Positions 43,407 through 54,288 of a stretch of DNA of 64,000 nucleotides are shown here, one piece after another. How positions within the stretch are numbered: position 1 is the first letter of the stretch; each line of letters starts with the position of its first letter. Location of the stretch: positions 1 through 64,000 of the forward strand of contig JAIVFJ010000190.1 in assembly GCA_025765615.1 (NCBI GenBank). Reading direction: 5' to 3'. Position numbers and translations under genes: made by a program. Origin of the DNA: Zopfochytrium polystomum. Lineage: Eukaryota; Chytridiomycota; Chytridiomycetes; Chytridiales; Chytridiaceae. The notes beneath the pieces were generated by a model. The model saw nothing but the letters and a program-made list of their open reading frames with translations, was not told the DNA's origin and searched no databases.

Positions 43407-46400
43407 CATGGCAACTCAGAGGAAATTGTTTCACACTGTGCATTGTGTGAAGGTCCCAAAACAAGTGCTAGAGTGTTGAAAGAGCTTCCAAGTGAAGAAG
43501 ATGTGGACTCAGATTCCAGCTCAGTTGTAGAGGTTGATGATATCACTGCAGCTGTTGATGCTGCTGCGGATGAAGCTGCACGCAGTAGTTCAGTGATTTG
43601 CGGTGAGACATCAATTTAATTTTTTGATCTTGCTCTCTTTTTGACTCTTAGTATTCTCCTTTTTTTTCTTTACAATTAGTTCATTGAAGATTCCACTTTC
43701 TTTCAAGACTCCAAGACTGCTTTTACATTCAGATCCAGTTGGTTCTGGTGATTTTGCTGGGGTAGCGGCAAGAGGAAAAGATATGAACACAGTTTCAGTC
43801 GATAGTGGTGTGTTAACTATGTGAATTGATGTCTTTCTTTTCTAACATATTCCTTTGCTCCTTTCTTCTTTTGTGCTTTGCAGGCTTTTCATTTCAGCCA
43901 GTATCTGCTGTGGTTGCTTCAAGTTTCAATTGTTCAGATTCAGATTGGAGGATAAAACTGTGTCCAAGTATGCAGATGGCGATTTTGAAATTACAGACTT
44001 TGATGCCCCTGATTTGGCAAAAGTAGGATCGTGTAGTGGTAAGTTGATAGAGGAGTGGCTTTTTTTTGTTGGATCACACTGGAGCTGCATTCTCTTCTGC
44101 GTTCTAACAGCACTTGTACTTCTTGTCACACAAACTACTTGCAGGGACTACCAAGATTAGTGATACGCAAGATATGGATATTCCAAAAGCTCAAGATTTA
44201 GATTTAGATGATCAAGTTAAATGCACTGGCCCTAGTGGCTTGGTGGTCTCTGGAGCAGATGATGGTGATGAAGTTGTTATAGATTGGTCTTATTCCAGGC
44301 AGGATGGTGAGTTCAGAGTTTAGCATTTTTCATTCTACTTTTTCCTACCTATTAGCTTTGTTTAAAACTTTCTAATATTATTGTCTTCTGCACTCTTTGC
44401 CAGAGAACCTGAAGCACGCTGCCTACCTTTCAAAATACAAGGCTTTGGTGTGCAAATTCTGCAAATCTGCTGTGAACCCTGTTCAACCCACCAAGCATGT
44501 CCGCAATATCCATTTTGATTTAAGCCCAGATGACATTTCTGAGCTTGCTGTGGAGCTGATGACTTTGGCGTCCAAGCATTTAGTGCTGCACCCAGCTGAG
44601 CTTGCTGTTCCTTGTCCAACTGAGCCCAGAGTTCCCATCCTGGATGTGTGTGGAGGCTACAAGTGCAGTTCATGCTCTGCTTTGTTCGTAGGTAAGAAAG
44701 GAATCCACAAGATTCAGCATCATTTAAACCCTAGCTGTCCTTGTACAATCGCCTCAGCTGTACCAGTGGTAGCAGTACAGCGCTGGGCCTTTTTCTGCAG
44801 GCTGTTTGAAGTTGAATCTGGTCAGGTCAAGGTTCTACAACCTCTCTCTGCTGGTGCTGCTGAACTTGCTGCTTCGAGTGCCCGCACTTCAGACCTCTTG
44901 TCGCAATTAGATTGGGGTGTGAAGAATGTCAAGAGTCTTTCAGAAACTGATGCTGGCAGCATGAACGTGGCCTCAAAAGGTGTCATACACCCATCAAACT
45001 GGGCAGAAATGCACCAGTGGCACCAACTGCTCTCTGGATGTGACCTAAGTTTGATATCTTCCTTGGCCCAGCAACCGGAGAATAAGTCTGCCAGTGCCAC
45101 TGATTTTGAAGTGTCTCTGCTGCTGAAGGAAAAAATGCTTGTCAAGTTTTTGCTGGAGGCACATGTTGAAGCAAAGAGTGCTCCTGACAACGTGAGGTAT
45201 GCACTCAATCACGATCAGCTAGACAAAGAGGCTGCTGGTCGCCGGAAATTTGGTGTTATGGACAAAACTGCCCGGGATTACGCAGTGCCCTTTGTTGGCA
45301 TGATCAGGATACTTCTGCGAGCCTGCAGGCTTGAACCACAAGAGCTTGAAAGGATTCCTGCAGTGCAGATTGCTTTTGAAAAGCACAAGGAAAGAATTGA
45401 GAGGCTTGTGAATGCTGAAGCTTTGAACCAAGTACACACAGCATTCTTTCAGTTTTGTGCTGCCCTCATCACAGAATTTGATGGTGGCGCAAGAAAACTG
45501 TGTGCTGCAAAAATTGCTATTGCTTGTTTGGGTGTGGATCCAAGAAGGAAGCTTGCATGGTGCGAGCCATGGAATTTTAGCAAACCCCTCTCTGCGCTGA
45601 TATACCACTTCAGAAGTGTGGGGTACTTTTGCCTGAAGAAAGGCCATGTCACCATGGCTGGATTGGCTCACAGCGGTGACAATAGGGGTATGATGCGCAA
45701 ACAGGATGATCCAGCCAGATACCAGCTCCATATGATGATGATGAGCTGGAACAGTCTGTGATTGATTTTATGGAATTTCGCTCAAAGTTTCTGGTGCTGT
45801 CTGCCAGCCATGTGTGTGACTATTTACACAGAGCACGAGCTTACTGCCTCAAGACAAAGAATCCTTCCATAAACCAGTTTCACGCAGACACTGAAGGCTT
45901 CCATTTTGCAGGGAAGCATATCTTCTTCAACTCGTTCAGGCCAGTTGCCAGAGCTATGGTGGAGGAATTGCGGGAGGACTACTTGAAAATCAGCCTGCAC
46001 AAGGAGATGGGCACCAAGCCTTGGAGCGTGGATGTGTCTGCTTTGAAGGATAATCTGTGGGACTCCACCAATGGATTTTCATTTGTCTCTCATCCTGATA
46101 ATTGCAATGCTGTCAGCGCTGGGCCTGATTTGAAGAAAAGGGCTGTCAGATATTTTTTTGATGAGTCTAAATTGAGGAATGAGGGGCTGACTCCTGAAAT
46201 TGGTCAAACCTTCCCAAAGGGGTTGAAGATGGAAACATCATTGGATTGGCTTTCAGATGTGCGTCAGTTCAAAAAGAGTTTGGCCACATGTATCATGTTC
46301 ACTGCAGGCGCTTCAAACAGGGCCACAGAGCTACTAGCTGCCCTGGTGCAGAATGACACTGATTGGCCTCGAACTGTGCGCCTGTTCAACAGCCGGGTTT

Positions 46401-46684
46401 TCCTGCAGCAAGGCTACAGTAAAAGCATGGCAAAGAGGGAATCAGTTGTCCTGCACTTTTTGCCAAAAGCTGTGGGCCAAATTCTTGTAGACTGGCTTGT
46501 GCAGGGGCATCCTCTGCACATGATGATTGAGACTGTTGTGTTTCAGCAGGAGTGTCCCCCCTTGCTGTTTTGGGCCAAGGGAGGGGTTGTGAAGCCTGAT
46601 GAACTGTCACAAGACTTGTCCCTCAAGACTGCAGCATATGGCCTTGGTGCTGCCACCGGAATACGCATGTTCCCCCAAGTACAG
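43407..46684 (+). mobile_element. Decayed mobile gene: OrsD-like zinc fingers plus tyrosine-recombinase-like region
   Basis: At least five exons are joined by short AT-rich introns (for example 44040-44145 and about 44307-44402). After an acidic N-terminal region come two OrsD-type (DUF3505) zinc fingers: 'ALVCKFCKSAVNPVQPTKHV' and 'GGYKCSSCSALFVGKKGIHK'. A long middle domain follows, then a block like the catalytic core of tyrosine recombinases: 'AGASNRATELLAAL' (R..E box) and 'GYSKSMAKRESVVLHFLPKA' (K box). OrsD plus this core, often fused to a RecQ-type helicase, marks a class of fungal mobile elements. The usual H..R/Y end and helicase are absent: coding stops at 46684 where R3 begins. 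One-base frame breaks near 43950 and 45728 make it inactive. Composition is more AT-rich than host genes. Confidence 0.6.
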
Positions 46685-46685
46685 G

Positions 46686-47190
46686 CCTAGACATATCCAT
46701 CCGGCCCTCACTTAGTGAAAGTGGGGCCACTATCAAGTCCATTAATGAGTCCATTTTGTGTCTCCTTAATTGTTTTTTTTTGTCAATTTTATTGTTTTTG
46801 TTATGGTTTTCATTCAGCATTATGGACACAATATGGACTCATATGAGGCCAAGTCCAATAGTTTTTTTTTGTCAATATTTTCATTTTGTTATTGTTTTCC
46901 ACGAGGGCCAAAACACTAAGTCCACAATGACCACCCACACTTTGAGCTCTCCCACCGGCACAAAGACGACGTTATAAGACACTCTAAGCGTCACATCTCT
47001 AAGATGGAATTGCGAGAGGATTCCGAATCTGCAAAAAAAAGTGTGGGTTGATTAGTAAGATGGAGGAGATATGGCGATTTTTTATCTGGGGTGATCACTT
47101 CTGCTTAGCAAATCTTTCCAGGGCTGCAGCCCATCACCTCTTCAACACCATAATTGTGCTCTACATGTATGGATTACTTAGAGGGGCTTA
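46686..47190 (+). repeat. R3 repeat, copy C
   Basis: It starts CCTAGACATATCCATCC exactly where the OrsD/recombinase reading frame ends. It is collinear with copies A and B through TTTTGTCAATTTTATTG, CATTTTGTTATTGTTTTCC, CACAAAGACGACG and GATTCCGAATCTGC. It may be the 3' non-coding part of the same mobile element. Confidence 0.75.
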
Positions 47191-47250
47191 CCTTCCCTAA
47201 TCCTAACACCACAACGCCCCAACCTACCCACGCCTCATATTCATCTAAAG

Positions 47251-48610
47251 TATGCCGTCGGCACAGTTAGGCGAAGGAGGTAGGGGCATCAGCAAAAGCA
47301 GCAACAGCAGCAGCAGCAGGGCTTGGCGTGATCAACGCCTTGAGCGGATCGCCACGCGACGACGCCCATGGCCGCCGCCTCCTTTGATCGTGACCGAGGA
47401 GACTGTCGAAGGCCTCTCTACCAACGACGTCTGCGAGCGCTTCCTCAAGGAAATGACCGCCGCCCTCGCCCTGACCCACCAGCTCTGCGACAATGAGGGC
47501 CACGCCATTGTCACCGACGCATCGTGGTTCATCAGCCACTTCATCAGCCACGCCACGCCTGGAGATTCAACTTTCTCGACGTCGTCGAGGCGATCACCCT
47601 CTTTGTCGAAGACACCGCCGGACTCTCGTACGACACAGTCGTCTGGTTCGACCTCTTTTCAAACTCGCAGCACGGCACGGCGCTACGGCCGTTCGAGTGG
47701 TGGACGGGGACCTTCGCGAACACGATCAAGACGCGCTGATGATCATGCTTCCCTGGGAAAAGCCCGTCCTGCTCACGCGCGTGTGGTGCATCTTTGAGCT
47801 GTACTCGACCTACACTGCTGCTGCGAGTTTCCACGTTTCGATGACTAGGGCTCGGACGCCTTTCTTGAAAAGCTCAAGAGCAAGCCCATGGACGTGTACT
47901 CGGTCTTCAAGAACGTCCACAGTCAGGCAAGTGAGGCAATCCCTCGCGACAAGGAACAGATCCACGCAGTAGTCGTCGCGACTGGAGGATTTGCAAAGCT
48001 CGACCGGCTGGTCTTCTTGGTCCTTGAATCCTGGCTTACGGGCAAAATGAAGCACCAGCGACGACGCAGGCCGGTGCAGGGACGCTCGACCAGGCGGCTT
48101 GGCTCCTCGCCCTCGCGCACTCTTACGGCCTCCAGGGCAAGTTTGACTCCACAGAACCGTTAGCCAAAGAGTGCGTCGAAATTCGAACAGGCGCTGCTCA
48201 ATAGAGATGAATTCCTTTACGCGGAGGCGCTCGCCATGCTGGCGGACATTTACAAATTCCAAAGCAGGTACGCCGAAGCAGAGTCGCTCATCCACGAGGC
48301 CAACGCAAAGCCGCCGGTCTGTCAGACACTGAAGACAGCATCGACTCGATGTCGACCCTCGCCGACCTCTACCAGCGAACAAGAAGGCTCGACGACGCTG
48401 AGCGCATCTTCAAGGACTGCCTCGACAAAACGCGCACCGCCGCCGCAGCCGCCACCACCTCCGGTGACGAGGCCCTGGCCAAAGCCGAGGAAAAGGTCGC
48501 TCAGTGCACGGCAAGCTTGCCAAATTCTTCTGGTCGGGGGAGCAATTCGACAAAGCCGAGCACAGGCCCGGTCCCTCCAACCGCGGCGCATCTTCCCACC
48601 CCTTCGATCG
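47251..48610 (+). pseudogene. Frameshifted 'ISHAW'-domain/TPR repeat gene
   Basis: In successive frames the plus strand gives 'DASWFISH', 'WRFNFLDVVEAITLF', 'TVVWFDLFSNSQH', 'FEWWTGTFANTI', 'ALMIMLPWEKPVLLTRVWCI', 'MDVYSVFKNVHSQASEAIPR' and then TPR-like helices: 'AAWLLALAHSYGLQGKFD', 'LAMLADIYKFQSRYAEAESL' and 'STLADLYQRTRRLDDAERIF'. This order (SW.FISHAW...WFD.FSN.QH...PW..P..LTR.WC..E, then TPRs) is familiar from large protist and zoosporic-fungus protein families of unknown function. The N-terminal part resembles a TIR-like fold. The frame is broken at least four times. The first break is a small tandem duplication in the ISHA motif (about 47528-47558). Confidence 0.6.
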
Positions 48611-51600
48611 ACGAGAAACCGCAGGTGAAAATTCCCGTGCAGCTGCTCACCCTTCGTCTCGCAGACGACGGCGGCAGCAGCAAATCTGGGACGAAAGCCA
48701 CCACCGCCACCACGAGCCACCTCGTGGCAGGCCAGCTGCCGCGCTTCGCAGGCAGCAGCGAGGGCGCGTGGATCTCCGTTGTGCGCGGAGACTGGGGCAG
48801 CGGTCGCGGACGACAAGAAGGGCGGCGGCGAGAAGGATACGACGACGGGTGGGACCTGCGGCGGAACCGGAGACGAAGAAGGGAGAGAAGGAAGAGACTG
48901 ACAAAAAGGGCGAGACGGGCGGCGGGACGGGTGAGAAGAAAGAGACGGGGCAGACGGGAGGGAAGGCCGGGTGGCGGCAAGGTTTCGGAGACGCCCTGCT
49001 ATGCCGGAGAAGGTGCCGGAAAAGAAGGTTCCGGAAAAGAAGCTGCCGGAAGAGATGAAGAGGGCTTGGAGGAAGTCGTCGGCGGAGCAGCCGGCGGCGG
49101 CAGCGGCGGCGGCGGCGGAGTGTCGAGCGAAGTGGTTGACGGCGATGACGAAGATTCGTCGTCGATCGGATTCTACATTGTAAGTCGGGGGCGTTGGTTC
49201 CCTTGGACACGTTCGAAACGCTGGGGAAATCAAGGAGGAGGACGTGCTCGTGGAGGCAGCTTGCGCTGAGGAGCTTGGCACGAGCTTGGAACAGATTGGA
49301 GCCCGCCGCACCCTCACACCGTACTTACAGTGGTGCTCTGCGACGACGCCTGAGGCCGCCCGCCGCAGCAGACAATCCTGCAGTGTTTTGCAACGATTTT
49401 GACGGCAGGATCAGAAAGCTGGCACCACACTCCAGAAGCAGTGCTGGCGCAAGACAGGGAACAAAGAGGACGACAACGACGATAACGACGAAAAGTTCAC
49501 GGACACTCCTTCGGACCTGCTGGCAGCGCCGTACTTGTCAGGGCGAGCGCCGCGCGTCTCCGTACGACGGCGGTGGCGGCGTCAACGTGGCTGCAGCTTC
49601 GACCGACAAGGACCGTGGTGTGACAGTCTGGAAAGCGGAGAGACAGAGCGTGACAGAAAGTGAAAAAGAGAGACAGAGAGCGCAAGAGAAAAGAGAAAGG
49701 GAAAGGGAGCTTGTGTGCGCAACAGGAAGGGGGTACAAAGAAAGGGAAAATGACAAAAAGTAACAAGAAAGCCACCGCCACGCACTACCACCTGCAACCC
49801 GCAATGCACCACACGGCCAAACGGCCGGAAGTCAGAGAAAAAAAAAAAAACGGGAGAAAGAGGAAGGGGAAAGGAAACAAGGAGAGAGAGGTTAGGGTCA
49901 AGAAGGAGAGAGGTGGAAGAGGAATAACAAACGCACGCCACCGTCATCACAACACGTCTGCCATATCATCACCGCACGCGCGCACCTCAGTGGAAGAGGG
50001 AGCCGCGCTCGGCGGAGGAGAGAGTGAGATGCAGGCACATTGCTCAGCCGCTGTTGAGTTACGTGATGTCGCTCCCTTCGCCACCTGAGGAAACGCCAAC
50101 GCAGGAGAATGCCGTCCCTGAGTGAAGTGGACAAAAGCATGAGAAAGACAATGACGGCAACAACCATGCCGCTGCAGGGTCCCCTACAGTGGGTGAGTGG
50201 GGGGGGAGGCGGGCAAACGCACCTGTCGCATGCCGTCGAGCTTGTCCTAATGTTCTCATGGGAGTTGGAAGGGTGCCCAGGCTGAACTTTCATCTTGGGT
50301 GAAGAGAAAAAGTAAGTGGGTGGCGAGTACATGTCCAATCAACGAGAAAGGACCCCTCCCTCTCCCCTAGCCCAACGAGTCACAGCATGAGAATTGCAGA
50401 TGGGGGAGGAGGCAGACAAAGGAGATGCACGCTGCAACTTTCAAGTCGTCCCACAGGCCCTTAACGTATCACACTGAAAAGCCTGCAAGCGTCCCGTCTA
50501 CAGCTGCGTCACATCACCTCTATCCAACAACCTTCCCAAGAGCAAACTCATATATGTTTCGTGGGTTTTGTGGAGGATCCAGAAGAGCTCAAACTGGGAA
50601 GAAAAAAGAAAAAAAAGAAAAAAAAAAGAAGAAAAAAAAAGGTGGACTTTGCCCAGATGAGCGGCAGCTGGACCCGGTGTTCTGGATTGCTGCATTCCGC
50701 GTGCGGAATGGTGCTGGAAATCGGCTTGCTGTACACAGGTGCGTGGTGAGCATGGCGTCGAGGCAGAAGCATTCGCACGCTCTGGAACGAGCAGGATGGG
50801 GGGTGAAAAAAAGCAGGGGTGAAAAAAGGAATGAGTCCCAGTTAGTTCTTTGCGTGGGTTGGGAGCGTTGTCCTTGGGGATCGATCAGGAAGGGGAAACG
50901 AATGGGGATCACGGAGGGATGGGGAGGGGGGGGACATATGGGGATATCTGCAGAGCACGGGGGCATCGAGAATGCCCGATTGGGATGGGGGGTGGCAGGT
51001 TTTGGGGGAAGGAAATGGCCCCCTTGCGTTGGGGAGCACGCGATGTGGGTCAACCAAGCAAAGAGGATGTGTTGCGATTTGGCGCGCCACAATCCCAAGC
51101 CCGCCTGGTGTTGGGGCGACCCACCATCACCGTACCACCGCACATCGCCTTCAGCAGCACACAAACAGGGAGGATCGTAATCCTCTGCACAATGAAGTTG
51201 CGCATGCGACGCAGGAATGATACGTCGTGTCATCAGGTCGTCATCAGCGGGCAGGGGGATGAGAGTGTGGTGGGTTCATCATCGTCATCGTCATCGTCAT
51301 CATCATCGTCACCGTCATTATGATTGCTCCTTACCTAGGGTTGGGGTTCCGGTGCAGTTACGCGCGGCATTTGTGATGGTGGTGGTTGTTGGAAGGGAAG
51401 GCGATGGCGGTGTGGTGGCGGGATGGTGGTTGGTAGGTTGTGGTGAGTTTTCTTCTGTGTTTTCTTTCTTTTCTTTTCTTTTCTTTTCTTTTCTTTTCTT
51501 TTCTTTTCTTTACTTCTCTTTTCTTCTCTTTTTTTCTTTCTGGCCATTTTTTATGCCCCAGGCAGCAAACAACGACACAAATGGGCGGCATCTGCGTCCT

Positions 51601-52047
51601 GCACCTTCCCCCTTTAACCGCTGCCCTCCGCCCCACCATCTTCCCCTCAACGGCGAGCCGCGCTTTACGCTGCCTGCCTGGCATCAGCAAACTCGCAGCC
51701 GCACATGGGCCACCACCCTGCAGACAACGGCAGCGGTGGCGACTTGCTGCCATGTTCTTCTGAAGAGACTTCGCCGCACTGGCGGAGATTGCGATGGCCG
51801 CTGCGGCGCAGGCCGTCGTCGTGCGCGCTGCCCAAGCGGGCTAGAAGGTGCTCCGCCTCACCAGTGTGGTTTCCGACACGCTGCGCAGCCTCACCCTTCG
51901 TCCCAAGGCCGTCGTCGGGGCCTTGGCACAGTGGCTGCTCGCGCACTCCGTGTTTGAAGTGAGAGCCCGGATAGAGTTGGTTTTTTGAATGTGCATTCAC
52001 GGATTGGCCAGCACACACAGGGGGGGAGCCGGGGCACAAGCTATTTC

Positions 52048-52078
<31 letters not shown>

Positions 52079-52187
52079 GAGAGGCGGTTCTCTTGAAGCC
52101 GGCCTTCTCAAACAACTGCAACCCATCAGGAGTGTATTAATCGAGTGCGAGATGAGGTTCAGGGAAAAAAAATGGGGTGAAACAAGA

Positions 52188-52223
<36 letters not shown>

Positions 52224-53160
52224 ACAAACAACACTGCCTTCACATTTTTCACCGCATAGAATTTTGTGCAAAATCCAAAAACGCACCAATTAAGCGTTTG
52301 CTTCCGAAAACGGCGCAACACACACACACACACACACACGCAGGTACATTCACGCATCAGGTTCGGGGACTTAGAGCATTTGTAACAACTGCGTCCTTCG
52401 CTAGCGGACCGTTGCCGTCCTTTTCACCAGCACGCTCCACCCTGCCGCAGTCCTCATTACCTGTCAACGCGGCCGCCACGTCTGACCGAACCCCACCGTC
52501 CTCCGACGTCGGCAACGACAGCAACCGCCTTAATGGGAACTCAAGCCCACTAGCAGAGTAGCGGGGTGACCCCATACAAGGAATTTATGAGGATAAGAGA
52601 AGATTTGGGTAGAGGGGTATTTCTTCAATGAGGTTCTCTTCTGGTGATGCTTCCCTCTCACACCCTGTTTCCTTTTATGCTGCCCAGGAGGAAGGACACT
52701 GCCCCAAGAAGTAGAAAGAAGAGTTCCCACAATGCGAATTGTTGCACGGCGAGAGGTACTATTTTGAGTCGTAATCCGGCCGCAACTCACCCACCACGTA
52801 TCCTCCCACATATGTCGATCCTCGCCTCGGCCTACTTCGACACCAGCGACGGCGACAGCCGCGCAGCCGCGCTCGAGAACTTGTCGGTCCCGATAAGAGC
52901 GTTGAAGATGGCCCATCAACAAGGTCGACCGATTGGCACATTCGGAGGTAAATAAAAGAACGAAGAACAAACAACGGTTAGTCTGAAATGCGCGGAGGCC
53001 AAAATATCCAGACTATCAGTCAAATATCCAAACTATCGCGGTGTTCTCCAACTAAAGCGCCTGGACGCGCCGCAGTGATCGCCAACGCGGCCAAAGCGAC
53101 AACCTCCATTGCCGCTCGAGTGGACGTGGCGTCGCCAGTCACAGCCTCGCAATAGAACGC
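48611..53160. other. Region without a recognisable gene
   Basis: About 4.5 kb contains GC-rich, Glu/Lys/Ala-coding low-complexity sequence to about 49.9 kb, including PEKK-type repeats near 49000-49060. It also holds an A/G-rich run at 50600-50641, a (CATCGT)n-like array at 51277-51320, a (TTTTC)n array at 51466-51525, a T tract at 52050-52079, an A tract at 52190-52222 and (CA)n at 52318-52340. Isolated host-like frames, such as 'TSVVSDTLRSLTLRPKAVV' near 51860-51920, suggest eroded exons. None could be assigned. Confidence 0.45.
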
Positions 53161-53167
53161 CCTGTGC

Positions 53168-53483
53168 TTTGGATTGCAACTTTCTTTTCTAATTTTTCAT
53201 CTAACTTCACTTTTCCTCTCTTTAATTTTACACCTAATTCTTTTTCCAATTTTAATACTTCATCAATATTGTCATTTACTTCAATGTTTTTAACTATCAT
53301 TTTTACAAGTTCCATTGGTAATTGGGGAACAACTAAATTCATTTGTTTTACTTCAACCTTTTCGTTTACTACTTCATCTACATTTTTCTGTCTGTGTCTA
53401 GCACATTTGATATTTCCATCTTTGGATCTTACACCACATTCAGTACCTTTCCTAGGTCCTTTCTTCAAAATGTAGTCGCACAT
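53168..53483 (-). pseudogene. Zinc-motif protein, paralogue A (3'-truncated)
   Basis: It starts at ATG 53483 ('MCDYILKKGPRKGTECG'), the position shared with paralogue B; the longer open frame upstream begins with TTG. The N-terminus has C-x2-Y...KKG..RG..CG..S.DGN.KC..HR, a compact Cys/His cluster of the kind seen repeatedly in large DNA virus proteins. It is followed by 'LPMELVKMIVKNIE' and a Lys/Glu-rich helical segment. Homology to paralogue B ends near 'KVAIQS', where GC-rich host sequence begins, so the C-terminal third is lost. Function unknown. Confidence 0.55.
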
Positions 53484-53662
53484 ATTTTTATTTCTTATTT
53501 TTTTTAATTTACTTGTACTGGAGGGTGATATTCGTACTTCTACTTCAAAATTCAATTTTTACATAACTCACTTTTTAATTATTTTTATCTTTATTCTTTA
53601 TTTATTTTTTTACTTTATTTATTCTTTATTTATTATTTATTATTCCTTATTTATTTTTATTT

Positions 53663-53678
53663 TAAGTCACGTGACTTT
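53663..53678. promoter_or_regulatory. 14-bp palindrome AAGTCACGTGACTT
   Basis: A perfect palindrome centred on CACGTG lies about 180 bp upstream of paralogue A's ATG and close to the hairpin. The core GTCACGTGAC recurs inside paralogue B near 53968. CACGTG is a common bHLH site; use here is unproven. Confidence 0.35.
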
Positions 53679-53695
53679 GTTCTAAAATGTGTCAT

Positions 53696-53742
53696 AAAAA
53701 AAAGCTCCTAACACTGCTGGCTACAGTGCTAGGAGCTTTTTT
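53696..53742. terminator. Strong hairpin after the stop of paralogue B
   Basis: AAAAAAGCTCCTAACACTG and CAGTGCTAGGAGCTTTTTT form a 19-bp stem with one G-U-type mismatch and a 7-nt loop. It begins 14 nt beyond the minus-strand stop codon at 53757. A transcript end or polyadenylation hairpin is the likely function. Mimivirus messages are known to end at such palindromes. Confidence 0.6.
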
Positions 53743-53756
53743 CTTTTCTTCTTACT

Positions 53757-54227
53757 TCACATCCATTCTTTCACTTGATAACTTCGTTTGTATTCTTCTC
53801 CACTATAATCTGTCACTATTTTTATTTCTTTTGAATCTTCTTCTCTACCAATTTCAAATACCACTATTAATTTTTCATCTCTCAAAAACCTTTTTATTAT
53901 TCCTTTTTCTGCAAATTCAATTGTAAATTTTTTTTCCTCAATACAAGTCTTTACTTTTTCTTCCACGGTCACGTGACCTCGCCCTAATTTAATTCCTGTC
54001 TCCCTTTCCCACTTGAGTTTTTCTTCGATACTTCCATTTACATTCTCCACATATTTCATAATCATTCCCACTATTTCCATTGGAAATTCGAGAGTACTTT
54101 TTATTTCTTTCATCACTTTTTCTTTTTTCGAGTCTCTGTGTTTAGAGCACTTCTTGTTACCATCCCTCGAATTGATTCCACACAGTTGTCCTCGTTTCAC
54201 TCCCTTCTTGAATTCGTAGTCACACAT
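53757..54227 (-). CDS. Zinc-motif protein, paralogue B
   Basis: An intact 156-residue frame starts at ATG 54227 ('MCDYEFKKGVKRGQLCG'); a GTG two codons upstream is not needed. The N-terminal Cys/His cluster is C-x2-Y, CG, then 'SRDGNKKCSKHR'. The middle 'LEFPMEIVGMIMKYVE' recalls an F-box-like helix (LP.E...I). The C-terminal half is a charged alpha/beta segment ('DEKLIVVFEIGREEDSKEI'). It aligns along its first two thirds with paralogue A. No enzymatic motif was seen. The cluster resembles zinc knuckles common in nucleocytoplasmic large DNA viruses; a nucleic-acid or ubiquitin-related role would be speculation. Confidence 0.6.
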   Translation of the reverse strand: MCDYEFKKGVKRGQLCGINSRDGNKKCSKHRDSKKEKVMKEIKSTLEFPMEIVGMIMKYVENVNGSIEEKLKWERETGIKLGRGHVTVEEKVKTCIEEKKFTIEFAEKGIIKRFLRDEKLIVVFEIGREEDSKEIKIVTDYSGEEYKRSYQVKEWM

Positions 54228-54288
54228 CTTCACTGGTGCTCTCGATCATGTCCTCATAAAATTCAGTTTCTTGTTGCGCCAAGAAATG

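Noticed and set aside
48322..49317. 331-residue minus-strand frame rich in Pro/Ser/Ala
   Set aside because: Antisense to TPR-derived and low-complexity sequence, with no recognisable domain.
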